This document shows positions 1 through 11,800 of a stretch of 64,000 nt of DNA, piece by piece (positions within the stretch are counted from its first letter, which is position 1; the number at the start of each line of letters is the position of its first letter). Origin of the DNA: Antilocapra americana (taxonomy: Eukaryota > Chordata > Mammalia > Artiodactyla > Antilocapridae); contig ML662445.1 in the NCBI GenBank assembly GCA_007570785.1, positions 2,297,365 to 2,361,364 on the forward strand. Direction: 5' to 3'. A program made the translations under genes and the position numbers. Under the pieces are notes generated by a model. That model saw nothing but the letters and a program-made list of their open reading frames with translations, was not told the DNA's origin and made no database searches.

Positions 1-3000
1 ATGATCAGATAGCAAATACATGGCGTGCGTGGCACTTGATTTTAAAGCGGTGGATAGCTGGGTGATTCTGGAAAGAGTGAGGCTTTCCATAAAAGCCCCT
101 GGTGTATTGGGCGTGCTCACAAAACTCCTGAATGCCCTTTGCTTCTAGCTGTGTTCTGTGCTTATCCTGAAAGGCCCTCAGGGAGGCAAGAGGCTTCTGA
201 GCTGCGTGTGAGCAGAGGCCCTTGACGTCCTGGTCTCATCCTCAACGCTGGGGCCCTGGGAGCTCCGCAGTTGCTCAGATTTGCTTTAGTCTCTGGCTAC
301 AGTTCTTAAAATGGCTGACAATCCTGATGTTGTTGAAAATAAAACAGATGCAGGTGCACCTGTACGGTGTCAAGGTGCGCTGAGGTCTTCGGGCACCTGC
401 TTGGAGCTGAGGTGTGTCACGTGGCCTTCTAGTGAATAACTCAGTGTACCTCCTGGGCCTCTAGAGTCTATTTCTGATTGTTTCCTCTGTGTCCTGTGCT
501 TTGGGGCAGTCTTACCTCCCCCTGAAACGTGGGTCCGCTGACCCATTTCTAAGGCTAGTTTCAATCCAAGATGCTATCAAACCACACCGGATCCTGGCTG
601 CCTAACCCAGTCTTGCTATGCAAAGCACCCCACACGCATGCTGTGTCACCAGTTTCCAAACCTTAAAGTATTCTGCTTAACCAAAAGGAAAAATACAAGT
701 GCAGGAGACTAAACAGCTGGAGAGCACATATTATAAAACAAGCTTCGTTTCAGCGGGAGCAGGTGAAGCTAAAATCAGACTGTGAAAGCATTTATGTCAA
801 TTGTTTTGACCTTATCTCAAAATGACTATATTAGACATACATGTTTTTCTCCCTTTGTGTAAAAGCTCAACGTTGATTGCATAAAGTCTCATATTCCTCC
901 ACATTTTCAAAGAAAAGATGCCTCAGAAGTAGACATCCATGTCATAAACTAGCCTTGCTATATTATCAAGACTCTAGATTAAAACATTTTTGCAGGATTT
1001 GAAAAAAAAAATGTTGAAATAATTGATTTAGTACTTTTAAAGTATCAATTCTGTTCATGCCTAGGTCTTGAATAAAGATTTTTAAATGAACAGCTTTGCC
1101 CTTTGATGCCAGTGAAATCCATGAGAATTTGAATGTAAAATCATACCTGTGGTTGCTTATTACAAACACTGGCTAGGATACATTCCTTTCAAGTATCTCT
1201 GCTGAAAATATGCAGTGGACCTTCCTGGAAATATGCAGTGGGGCTTCCTGGAAATACTTTTCAGCTCACCTGTTTTCTTGTGGATGCTTTTGTTCACTTG
1301 TAAATGCTGGAGGTGTGAGCACAATACACTTATACCCAATGACACCTGCAATGCCTAGAAGCCTGCGGTTTTTATTGGTGTGGGTTTGTTTCTTGGCTTT
1401 GATTCTATTTTTGCTTTGCTCTGTTGATAAACCAGGAGAGCCCTCATTTTATTAGATGCTATAAAGGTGTTTTGGACTGAAGCGTGTGAAGCCAAATGGA
1501 GCCCTTGGCTCCTGGAAAAGGGGCTGTCTGTCGCCTGCCCCCCTCCTCCGAGGACACGTGAGGGCCCCGGGGTGAGCAGCACCCCCAGTCCTGGGAATGC
1601 ACCAACACACCCACCCTTTGTGAGGCCGGGAGTTGGCATTCAGGGGAAGCACACACAAATTCCTTGAGGAGGCATATTCTTTTGAGAGCCTTAAATGAAA
1701 AGTGCATTCATGGAGACCACGCGCCTTTGTTGCAGGAGGAAAGAAAGACGGAGTTGTCGCCTTTAGGAGCAGGTTTCCAAGTCCCTGGGCCGTGGGGCCC
1801 TGTGAGGGCCAGCACTGTACCTCAGGCTTCACCCCGAAATCATGACCCCTTAGCCTGGACAATACCCAAGGTGGCCGTAAGGACCTGGGCAGCCCCCTAG
1901 AGGGACTCGAGGAGAAGCCCTGTGTTGCCTTCCTCCACGCGAGCCCGCCCTCCTGCAGGCGTTGTAAAGCAGGCTTCGGTCCTGGTGGTTATACCTGTTT
2001 TCCGCCGCTGACTTTGCAGTCAGAGCCACTCTGTGGACCACTGGTCTCAGTACCCATGGCCAGCCGTGACCAGCCTCCCCTCTCCGCCTCTGGCCTTCAC
2101 TGTGGGGGCTGAGAAACTTTGCTGCCATTTAGTGCCCTGGGGACAAACAGTCTTAGAAATTAATCACAGGGTTCTGCTTCCCGCATTTTCCCCACTGCGT
2201 TTTAATTTCACTCACATTTTAGTTGTACAGTAACTGCTAACTCCTCATTGTTAACATGGTACCCTAATGTTGGAGATGTATTCTGTAACCCCTGGGGAGG
2301 GTGACATTTGGGAGTAACGTGAAGGACACGGCAGGAACGGTCTAGGTAAGATGCCCCACTCTGTGTGAGTCTGGCCCCAGGCTTGGGGCCAGGAGAGCTG
2401 CACTCACTCACCTCTCCTGGGAGTGAGTCCGCTCACAACCCACATAACGTGAATCTCAACCTCAGTCTACATGGCACCAACCCAGCCACTCAGTACATCA
2501 GTTTGCCAAGAGATTTGGCCAGAGACCTTTCTAGAGAAGGCTCTCTTTGTGCTGGGTGTACTTGTTTTCGCAGCCAAAGAAACACTTTCTGAGATTTACT
2601 ACAGAAATTCCTTCTGAAGTATTCATGTCATTCTTCTGATCGATTATGGATCAGTTATTGATTGGTTCCCAGTACTTTGCCGTGTCCTCTGCAGTCTCCA
2701 CACCCTCAGCGCTCTGCTGTCTCTAACCAGGCGAGAGGTCGATCAGAATGTGACGCCCCTGTGTGGGCGGCGATTGTGTTGGTCCTGAGTGAAACGTTTG
2801 TAAATTGTGTTGATGTATTTGATGCTGATTGCCTTCTGTATTCCTATTTGATTTTGTGATGACCTTTTGCTTTTTATATATCTCTCCTTTTTACGCATTT
2901 ATTAAACATTTTAACAGACTAGTTCATTGCACGTGAGTTTTTTAAGTTGTCTTTTCTGATGTCCCTCCCTTACTAAGCACATGTGCAAGTGGTACTTCTG

Positions 3001-5749
3001 TGGCTTCCTGACACAGCAGCCGAACGACAGGTGAGTCTGGGGCCTGCGCAACCCCCTGCGCGCAGTTCTCAAGCATCAGCTTTACACACAGAGCTTTCTG
3101 TTCTCTGATCCTTCCGTGAGGACGGCTCTCATTCTGCCTGATGTTGTTAGTGTTTCTCGAAAAAGGCCATCCTGCACACGTCGGGGGAGTGTCTCTACCC
3201 TCCTATGTGTCTGGGACTCGGAACCCTCAACAGCACTTATTGAGTGATTGAGCACAGAAAAACAGCCCCCATCTGGACTCCCTGGAGGGTGCAGACCAGG
3301 CGGTCAGATCAACATTGGAAAATCTGAGGTCGGAGTGTGAGGCAGACAGTGACTATGCAAGGTGGAGTGCAAGCTGGGAGGCTTGGTAAGCTGGAAATAA
3401 ATATGTGTGCTGTGCTAGGTCGCTTCAGTCATGTCCGACGCATTTTGCAACCCCATGGACTGTATGTAGCCTGCTGGACTCCTCTGTCTGTGGAATTCTC
3501 CAGGCACGAATAGTGGAGTGGATTACCATTTCCTCTTCCAGGGGATCTTCCTGACCCAGGGATCGAACCTGAGTCTCCTGCATTGCAGGCAGATTCTTTA
3601 CTGAATGAACCCCTAGGGAAGCCTCAGAAATAAGCATAAAGGCATGGAATTAATGTTGAGTTGTCTTCCATTCATCTGTACCCATACCCTGCCACCAGAC
3701 CCTCTTCTTAACTCCTCTCCTGTTAAACTCGCTCCCACTTTCTGGTGTTGATTTCCATCATTGACTTTTCCTTTTGGCAAAAGGAACGGCCAGTTCTTAT
3801 TGGTTGACAGAGAGCTTCGCTTGACATCTGAGGGACCCTCTCATCCTGAGGGGAAAAAACGCACCCTCGGTGTCCTGCGTGAATCACTAAGGTGCGGAGG
3901 CAGCATTCCAGAACTGGAGAGGCCTCTTGTCACACTCTGGTTAACAGGTTGTCTCTGAGTTTTAATAGGTTATCTCTGTGGTGATGTCTCTTAAGTGCCC
4001 AGAAATCATCCTGCTTCATTAGAAGCAGTAAAAGGCGGGGAGGGCTGACACGTGATGCCTTCCTGCCTCTTCTCCCACCAAGACTGGCACCCCCACCTCT
4101 TCTGCCAGAGATAACCTGCCCTTGGCCCTGAGCATATCTGGACAGGAAGCAGAGACCCCTCCTCGGCTATCATCTTCCCTTCTGCTGCTGCGAGAGGGGC
4201 CGGCCACCGGGGGGTCGCCTAGAGGGCCGCCCCATCTCAGAGCCAGGCTATGTGCCCAACACCAGGAGGGCCAGGGATGGTAGTGGCGGGGGCGCTGACC
4301 ACCAGCCCCCAGAACTGCCGGAAAGTGCTGCAGAGACAGCATCATGAAGAAGGGACGCGATCTGAAACAGAGAACTAGAAAGTTTTCTTTGTCTTTGGAC
4401 AGGGTGCCAGCATGGACTTGCCCACAGGCCGTTCTTGAGGGTTTTCACCCTCGGTGGGAGCAGCCACACCTCATAGAGGCAGAGAATCCTCAAGCTTGTC
4501 CACCAAGACGTGCTTCTAAATAAATACTCAGTGTCTTACTGGTTTAAGCACCCAATGCCCAGTACTCTTGCTAGCATAGAAATAGCCTCTCGCATGTGCA
4601 AAAAACCGAGCATGAGATACCCAGCCAAGCACAGGCTCCCCACGGACTTGCCCCCCGGAATTCTATTGCGTTCACTTTGCAATAATATTTCTAGAACACC
4701 ATAACGCTTCCCCGTGTCACAACTACAGCTCATTTCCATGCATAACCAGCTATTCACGTCATTTTTAAAAATCCATTTCATCGGTCGTCAGTATAAGACA
4801 TCTCTTAACACCTATTATGCTGACTCCATCCCTTGACCTCTGGAAGGCGTCTGCTGTCTCTGTGTTACTCTCGCCATTTCTCCCTGGCCGTCAGAAGAGA
4901 GGCCCTTCTTCAGGCCCCTGTCCTCAGTCCTGTAACAACAGTCTCTCTACCCCATCCCTCAAAGTGGCTCGACTCAGCAACTGTCTCATAGGTAATAGAA
5001 CAGGAAAAATACACTCAGAGCAAATACCCCTGAGGAAGATTTATAATAGAGTTTACATTCATTCATAACTCACAAAGGACTATTAAGTCCCTATTAATAT
5101 TAGGCTCCTAAATGTCACCAACAGCAGAGAAGAATATGCAAGTGGTCGGCCAGAGGGACATTCTCTTACCCTTATAGTGACCTCCGTTTACTGGGGAGCA
5201 AACCGAGAGGGTCCAGCGTGACAGTCACGGTGACCCCACAGAGTGGGAAAGATGTGTCAGCCCCGCGCAGAAGCTGACACACTCACTCTGAAAGGAAAAG
5301 AATAATAGAGTAAAGCTCCTCAGCGTGCCAAATCCATTCCTCTACGGACTTGGAAAGGCCCTTTCAGCTCTTGGCATGGAGCTGTCTTGGACACCCCACG
5401 TGTCTGGGGCCGGCGACGTGTTTAAGAGAAAGTGGCCACAAAGCTAGCTGCGGGCCCCGGAGTGGCGCTAGGGCAGAACGTGCCCCTGGGCCTCCCTCCC
5501 TCGTCCTGTCTGTGGTCCTTCTGTCCGTCCTCGGGGGGCCGCCCCGCTCTCTTCTCGCTCTGTGCGTCCCCTGACACCCAGCCTCCGGCTGGCCCACCTC
5601 CCAGCCTCTCGCCAGGCCGCCTCCTCCCATCTTAACCGCCATCCCTCCTCCCCACCCGGGTCCACTGCGCGGTCAGGAGCACACCAGAGGACGTGGGCCC
5701 TGGCCCGGGTGCCCACGTGGACTCAGGCGCCACTCTGTCCCTCTGGCAG
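1..5749 (+). other. MBP: MBP intron upstream of exon 2 (3' part)
   Basis: No coding exon was found. The stretch is AT-balanced up to about 5300 and then GC-rich up to the exon. The only clear repeat is a - strand Bov-tA SINE at 3405-3624. Nothing else in it could be assigned. Confidence 0.7.
3405..3624 (-). repeat. Bov-tA SINE
   Basis: On the - strand it reads from GGCTTCCCTAGGGG through GATCCCTGGGTCAGGAAG and CCACTCCACTATTCGTGCC to GACATGACTGAAGCG, which is the Bov-tA order. It is moderately diverged. Confidence 0.85.
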
Positions 5750-5827
5750 GTCCCGTGGCTCAAGCAGAGCAAGAGCCCCCTGGGCCCCCATGCCCGCAGC
5801 CCGCCCGGGCTGTGCAACATGTACCAG
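5750..5827 (+). CDS. MBP: MBP exon 2 of the classic gene (alternatively spliced, 26 codons)
   Basis: Encodes 26 residues starting [12 protein letters not shown] and ending GLCNMYQ. This corresponds to classic MBP exon 2, which is present in the 21.5 and 17 kDa-type isoforms and skipped in the major myelin forms; exon-2-containing forms are known to enter the nucleus. The acceptor is ctctggcag before GTCCCG and the donor is CAG before gtaaga. The length of 78 bases equals that of the human exon. Compared with the human peptide as I recall it (VPWLKPGRSPLPSHARS), several residues differ, but the frame is intact. The exon sits in a GC-rich stretch (about 5400-6000) with a nearly 15 kb intron after it. 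Confidence 0.93.
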
Positions 5828-8800
5828 GTAAGACAGCTCCTCCTAGCGGCCGCGGCCACACGGCGTCGGGCTGTCTCGCTCCTGCCCCCCAGAGCCTCGG
5901 AGAATCACGCTTGTCTCACCTGCAGGGCAGCTCCTGGGGAAGCGCGGCAAAGGAAAACGCAGAGACCAAGAGGAGGGTCCTCGCAAGGGATGCAGGGCCT
6001 CGAATCTGGGTGGGGGTGGCCCTGTAGGCACGCAGGCGGGGTGAGAGCAGGGAGACCCCTGCGGCAGACCTGGCCCACCCCAAGGCGGCCTGTGACTGTG
6101 GCCCATCTCCTTTGAGAAGCAGCGCCTTACAGACTCTGCGTGCTCAGCAGATGCCAGGTGGATGAGCCCTTCCAGGCACAAATCCAGTGCGCATCCTTGG
6201 GGGGAGGAGGAGCCTGTGGTCGGTCCATCTCAGCTGACCCTCAGAGCAGAATGGGGGCCACGGGGACCTTGGGATTACCCCAGGGAGGCATGGGGTGCCG
6301 TCCAGCTCAGACTCTGCTCCCAGGGGCCCACCCGCTCGCTCTCCAGCCCTTGGGTCTCAGCAGGGGCCGTGTCCCGGCGCCGAGCTCACCACCCTGGGAC
6401 GATGTAGGAGGTGGACACCTTGTCCTGGAACAGGGCATGGGGGGTCCCGGGGTCGGGGCTCAGGGACCCTCACTGTGGATCTTCCTCTACAACACATGGA
6501 GGAGGGGCAGGAACAGGAAGGAGGCAGGTGGGAGGGGCGCCCACATCTGCTGAGACCCCAGAGCCAGGGAGACAGGTTGTCACCCTGTGTGATGGTGAGA
6601 CACAGGAGCCACGGGCCCCAGACCCGGAGAACCCCAGAGGAGGAGCAGGCATGCCCAACAGACGGCTCCGGAAAGCCGGTCTAGGATGGCGGGCAGGGTG
6701 GCCACGAAGGCCAGGACAGGAGGCTCAGAGGCACTGGGCCCCTGGGCAGACACTGGGCTGCAGGCTACATGGGAGGCCCTGTCGTCAAGCCCCCGGGGGC
6801 AGATGGAACCTCCACTCCAGGCTGCAGGGGGTCGGAGGGGTGCTGTCCCTGGAGAGAGGGGAGCCGTGTTCCAGGCGTGGTCGCCATGCTCACTGCACAG
6901 AGGGCCCCCTCGGTGGCTCCTCAAAGCTAATGCCCCCGCCCTCAGGAAGGCTGTGTGGGCCTGGCCCCCTGGAGACACATGTTCTCTGCAGCCCCTGGGC
7001 TTCGGCTGGTTCAGACTCAGCCAGGAGGAAGCCAGGGCTGGCCCCAAATGCCTTGCTGAGGCGAGGGCATGGGGGCTGAGGTACACAGTCACACTGCGGC
7101 AGGGATGGGGGTGGGGGGGTAGACAGGGACCTCCTTGTGCCTTGAGCCCTGAAGCCACCTGGAGCCCCGTCCTCGCCTCCACAGGTCACATCACCATCAG
7201 CAAGCAGACACACTCCTCTTGTCAGAAATCCCAGACCCAGCACAGAGCATGTCGGGTGAGAGGCCAGGGCTTCGGTGTTCGGGGGATAAATAGAAACCTT
7301 CAGCAGAGTGTTCGGTTTTTCTCTTTTGGTGGAACAAAGGCAGCAGGCCCGCCCTCCACATCTTCTTGCTAGATGCGCTCCGCCCACGTGTACAAGCCAG
7401 ACAGAAATGCATGCTCTCACAATACCTGCAGGGGCCACCATCCCCAGGCTCTGCGGACACACCTCCAGGACCAGGTGTCGGGGCCTCCAGTGACAGGCCT
7501 CTGCCTTTACCGTGTCTTCACTATGTCTCCCCCCAGCACATCAAAATCTTCATTATTTCAGGAATGAGGTTAGGTCAAATTTTAAAATCCCCAAAGGTTT
7601 ACTGACTTTTTCACTATTCCCTTAAAAACATTAATATAGCAATTACTTTCTGGACTTAAAAAAAAAATAAAGAGGTTATGTTTATTGGAGAGGAAATGGC
7701 ACCAGCCACGGCAAAAGGCTGAAGCTCCTGGTGGCGCTAGTTTTCAGATACAACAAAGGGCCGCGAAAGAAGCTTGGAGGAGACAGAGCCCCTGCTGGGG
7801 CCGCGCTGGGAACCGTGGTGCCAGGCCCAGAGGCTCAGCACCGAAACCTTCCCCATCCTCCCCCCAAGGCTCAGAAACTCAACCAGTGAGCAATGTCAGG
7901 CTGACGTCCTGCACCCAGACCTTCCGGAACATTCCACCTTCTGTCTGTTTCTCTGCACAAACTCCGAAGGAAGGATGAGAAAGGCCCACTCGCTGCTGGT
8001 CAGGAAACAAGTAGGCTCAGCACTTTGGATGCCCTCCCAGAACTGGGCTCCCACGAGGAACCCTTCGATTCCAGGAGACGAATCACTTCCTGGCTGCACC
8101 CCAGCCTGACTGGAGCGCTGACCCTTGGGTGGCGGGCAGCCCAGTCCACACAGGTGATTCTGGAGGGCCCGAGAAGAGTCGGAACAGCACAGGCTCCAAG
8201 GAGGAACAAGCAGCAGATGCACACACAGCGGGGCAGACGGCTGCGTGTGGGATATGGGCCTCCTTCTCCGGCTCCCCATCAAGTCTCCCAGCTCCGCATG
8301 GCCAGGCCTCCGAAAGCCGCATCACCCAGAGGTCATGCGGATGAAGGAGGCGGAAAGGTGCCAGAGCGGGCCGCAGGGAGCCGTGCCTGGCCGGCCCCGT
8401 CCCACCCACACCTGCACGTCTGGGCCTGGAGACCAGGTAGAGCCAGGGGACACCCCTCTCCCATGGCGGGCAGCTGCTCTTACCGGCTTCCTTAAGCCCC
8501 CTCCTGCCACTTGCAGCCCCCAGGGGCCTGGTCCTTACGACCTGCAGAGGCCACTGTGTGGCCACCTGCCTGTGGGGAGGCACCCGGAGGCCTGTCCACA
8601 GCCGCCCTCCTGCTCTGCACCTGCACCAGCCGTTCCATGGGCTGGGGCTCGCGAAGTCAGGCTCCTGGCACCTGGACAAGCACAGAGGATGTGTGGAAGT
8701 GCAACCCTCACCCGCCGAGAGAGGGTCTGCTCTCACCCTCCACCTGCAGGTGTCTGCACTGAGCCTCCCTCCCCAGCCACTGGCAGCAACGTCAGAAACA

Positions 8801-11800
8801 GCCGTCTGTCCTGCTGACGCCCCGGGATCCCGGGCTGATGGAGGGAAACGGGGCACAGCCCTGGTACCGGTAAACTGAGCATCAGGGGTGCAGCAGGCCC
8901 CCTCGCCGGAGGGCCCCATGAGCCCACCCCCACAGCCCAGCTCGGGCCTGCAACCCCTGAGCTCCTGCCCTTGGGCCTCAGCGTCTCAACCAGAAAGTCA
9001 GAGTCGGGCACTGTGAGCATCTCTGGGGGACAGACCCACCACCGTTTCCTCACTGTCTCAGGGCCCTTTCGTAACTATGTGACCAGCACAGCTCCCTCCA
9101 GCCCCGAGGCAGGTGCTCGGGGGCGACTCCGCATACCTGAGGCTTGTATGATCTTGTTCTGCTCAGAGGACAGACCTCAGTCCATCGGCCCCCAATCCCA
9201 GGCATTGTGCTCACATGGAAAACCTCCCAGACACTTCTTTTCCAATGAGTCAGTTCTTCACATCAGGTGGCCAAACTATTGGAGTTTCAGCTTCAGCATC
9301 AGTCCTTCCAATGAAAATTCAGGGACTGATTTCCTTTAGGATGGACTGATTGGATCTCCTTGCAGTCCAAGGGACTCTCAAGAGTCTTTTCCAACACCAC
9401 AATTCAAAAGCATCAATTTTTCTGTGCTCAGCTCTCTTTATGGCCCAACTCTCACATCCATACATGACCACTGGAAAAACCATAGCCTTGACTAGACAGA
9501 CCTTTGTTGTTTAATGTGCTGTCTAGGTTGGTCATAACTTTCCTTCCAAGGAGCAAGTGTCTTTTAGTTTCATGGCTGCAGTCACCATCTGCAGTGATTT
9601 TGGAGCCCCAAAACATAAGGTCTGTCACTGTTTCCATTGTTTCCCCATCTATTTGCCATGAAGTGATGGGACCAGATGCCATGATCTTCGTTTTCTGAAT
9701 GTTGAGTTTTAAGCCAACTTTTTCACTCTTCTCTTTCCTAATCGACTTCTTCCTCATTTCCAAGGAAATGGCTCAGCCAGAGTTGGGTGGTTTGATGGGC
9801 CCTGGCCGTGGGGACCCAGAGCAGATCAGGCTCCCTGGGGGCCATGCTGAGGTGGGGGAGGCCGTCTGGCTCTCCTGGGGCCGGCCCTGTCAAGGGGTCA
9901 GGCCAGGGGGGGCACTGCCTGGGGTCTGTTCCACGCTCTGCACCCTGAAGGGCCGCCGCCCAGTGCAGGTGCCCATGGCCTTCAATTGCAGGAAAGCCTG
10001 TGGCAACTTGGCTTTTCCTCCCAAAACAAGCCTTCCAGACTCTGCATCGGTCACACTGCCCGCTGCCATTCTGCATAAGGAGACAGCTGATCTCAGGCAA
10101 GGAAAGGTGTCCTGGGAGACTGTTGGTTTACGCCGCTACCAAGGCATTAGCTGGATGTTTACGCTGGGAAGTCATGTGCGTACTATAGACACACTAAGGT
10201 CTTCCAAAATGGGAGAAAAGAAAAAAGTCGGAGAAGTTAACGCCAACTTCCAGCCCTGCCTCCCGTGGACAGGAGACCAGGAGGCTTGCACGTCCACGTT
10301 CAGTAGCGTGGCTCTCAGTACCAGCTCAGCCGCCCTGTTTGAGAAGCAGCGGTGAGCCTCTCCTCTGGGGACCGTGAGCTCCCCAGCGCTGCCCGAGACA
10401 GGAATGAGGTCTGGCTCCCTGGACAAGTGAGGGTGGCCCAGGCATGGCAGAGGGACCCTCCTGGAGGCTCCTAGGCAGGAAGGCCCTGGGCAGCTATACA
10501 TCAGGGAGTGTGAGATGGTGGGGCTGCGGGCAGAAAACACAGCCATGGGCAACATGCCCATGGACCTGACGGCAGCTCCCAGCTCCGGCTGGGACCCCTA
10601 CACGGCCTACTCCTCCACCTCCAGGTCCACTCCCCGGGGTAAGGCCAGGCGCGAAGGCCTCCACCTGAGGCTAAGACTCCGTCAGAAGCCAGGCAGCCAC
10701 CGCGTGTTCACAGAGCCAGCGGACACATAGGCTGTGACACGTGACACCGACTTTCCTCCGGAGTGACCTCACACCTACAGCCTGGAGATTTCGTTCCGTC
10801 CTTGCCCGGAGGCCTCTAATCCAGTCCTTGCATGGCCATCGACGGAGGCAAAGCATTGGTCCAGAAGAGGCTGGGGCTTTGATTCCCTCGTCTCAGGTGA
10901 AACATCGCAGAGGGAAACAAGCTGAAGTGCCCTCTCCCCCCCACCCCCACTGCCTTCAGCGTCACGATTTGCTGAGAGTAGAAACTCCAGCTTGGAAGCC
11001 AGGCCCTCCTATCTCGGCCCAAGCCACAGTCCCTCTGGGCAGAGGACAAGACAACGCCCTACAAACACAGACCACCCGCCCGCCTGCTCACTCTCTAATG
11101 GCCAAGGAGAAATGTGTCATGAGAACAGGCATCAGGCCACCTCAAATCTCCACCTAAACCCAGGCTCTGCCTGTGCTCCTGTAACTGAGAAAAGCCCACT
11201 GCTGACATGGCACAGTTTTCTCTAAGAAAGAGAAAGCCCACTGCTTTAATTAAGAACTCCGTCGAGTCGATAATTGAGGAGCAAACATATTCTTAAACTT
11301 GCAGAGAGGGAAAACACAGGGGCAGACTGCATGGATCATGCAGACTGGCAAGAATTCTCTCCCCAGATTGCACAATCAAGGTGCAGTGACCTTGCCAGAA
11401 AGCATCTAACGCCCTCCCCTGAGGCGTACCAGGAGCTGGCTGACCAGAAGTGGAGCAATCACTTCCTCTGAAAAACTTGTATCAACAAGATCGGCCTCTC
11501 TGTCCACTGGTTTCTGGGAGCAGCCAGAGCATCGCGGGGTCAGGGTGTTGGAGCAAAACACGCCATGGCCACTGGGACCAGCTCTGAAAGGGGGCGCCTT
11601 GCAGCTCTGGCAGTTTCCAGCAGATGTGTTATTTCTTCTGCAGGCCTGTGACCTTCAGTTCACATGCTCTAGGAGATAATATTTATGGGCTGCTAGCTCA
11701 GAGCCAGATGCCACAGCGGCACGTAACTGCCACAACCCTGCCTTCTAAAGACGGGCCAAGAGACGGGACAGCCGCGGATTAGAGTCTTTCAGCAAAAGAT

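Noticed and set aside
3405..3624. tRNA-like sequences in the SINEs as candidate tRNA genes
   Set aside because: Bov-tA heads derive from tRNA but lack a full cloverleaf and are repeated across the window in both orientations.
6411..8919. Several open frames of 150-280 codons in GC-rich MBP intron 2
   Set aside because: Open frames overlap on both strands, which is typical of GC-rich DNA; no domain, splice logic or conserved motif is visible.
9452..9763. Reverse-transcriptase-like open frame on the - strand
   Set aside because: It is a truncated BovB LINE fragment, not a host gene; the other BovB pieces at 13537, 16671, 34146 and 58827 are the same.
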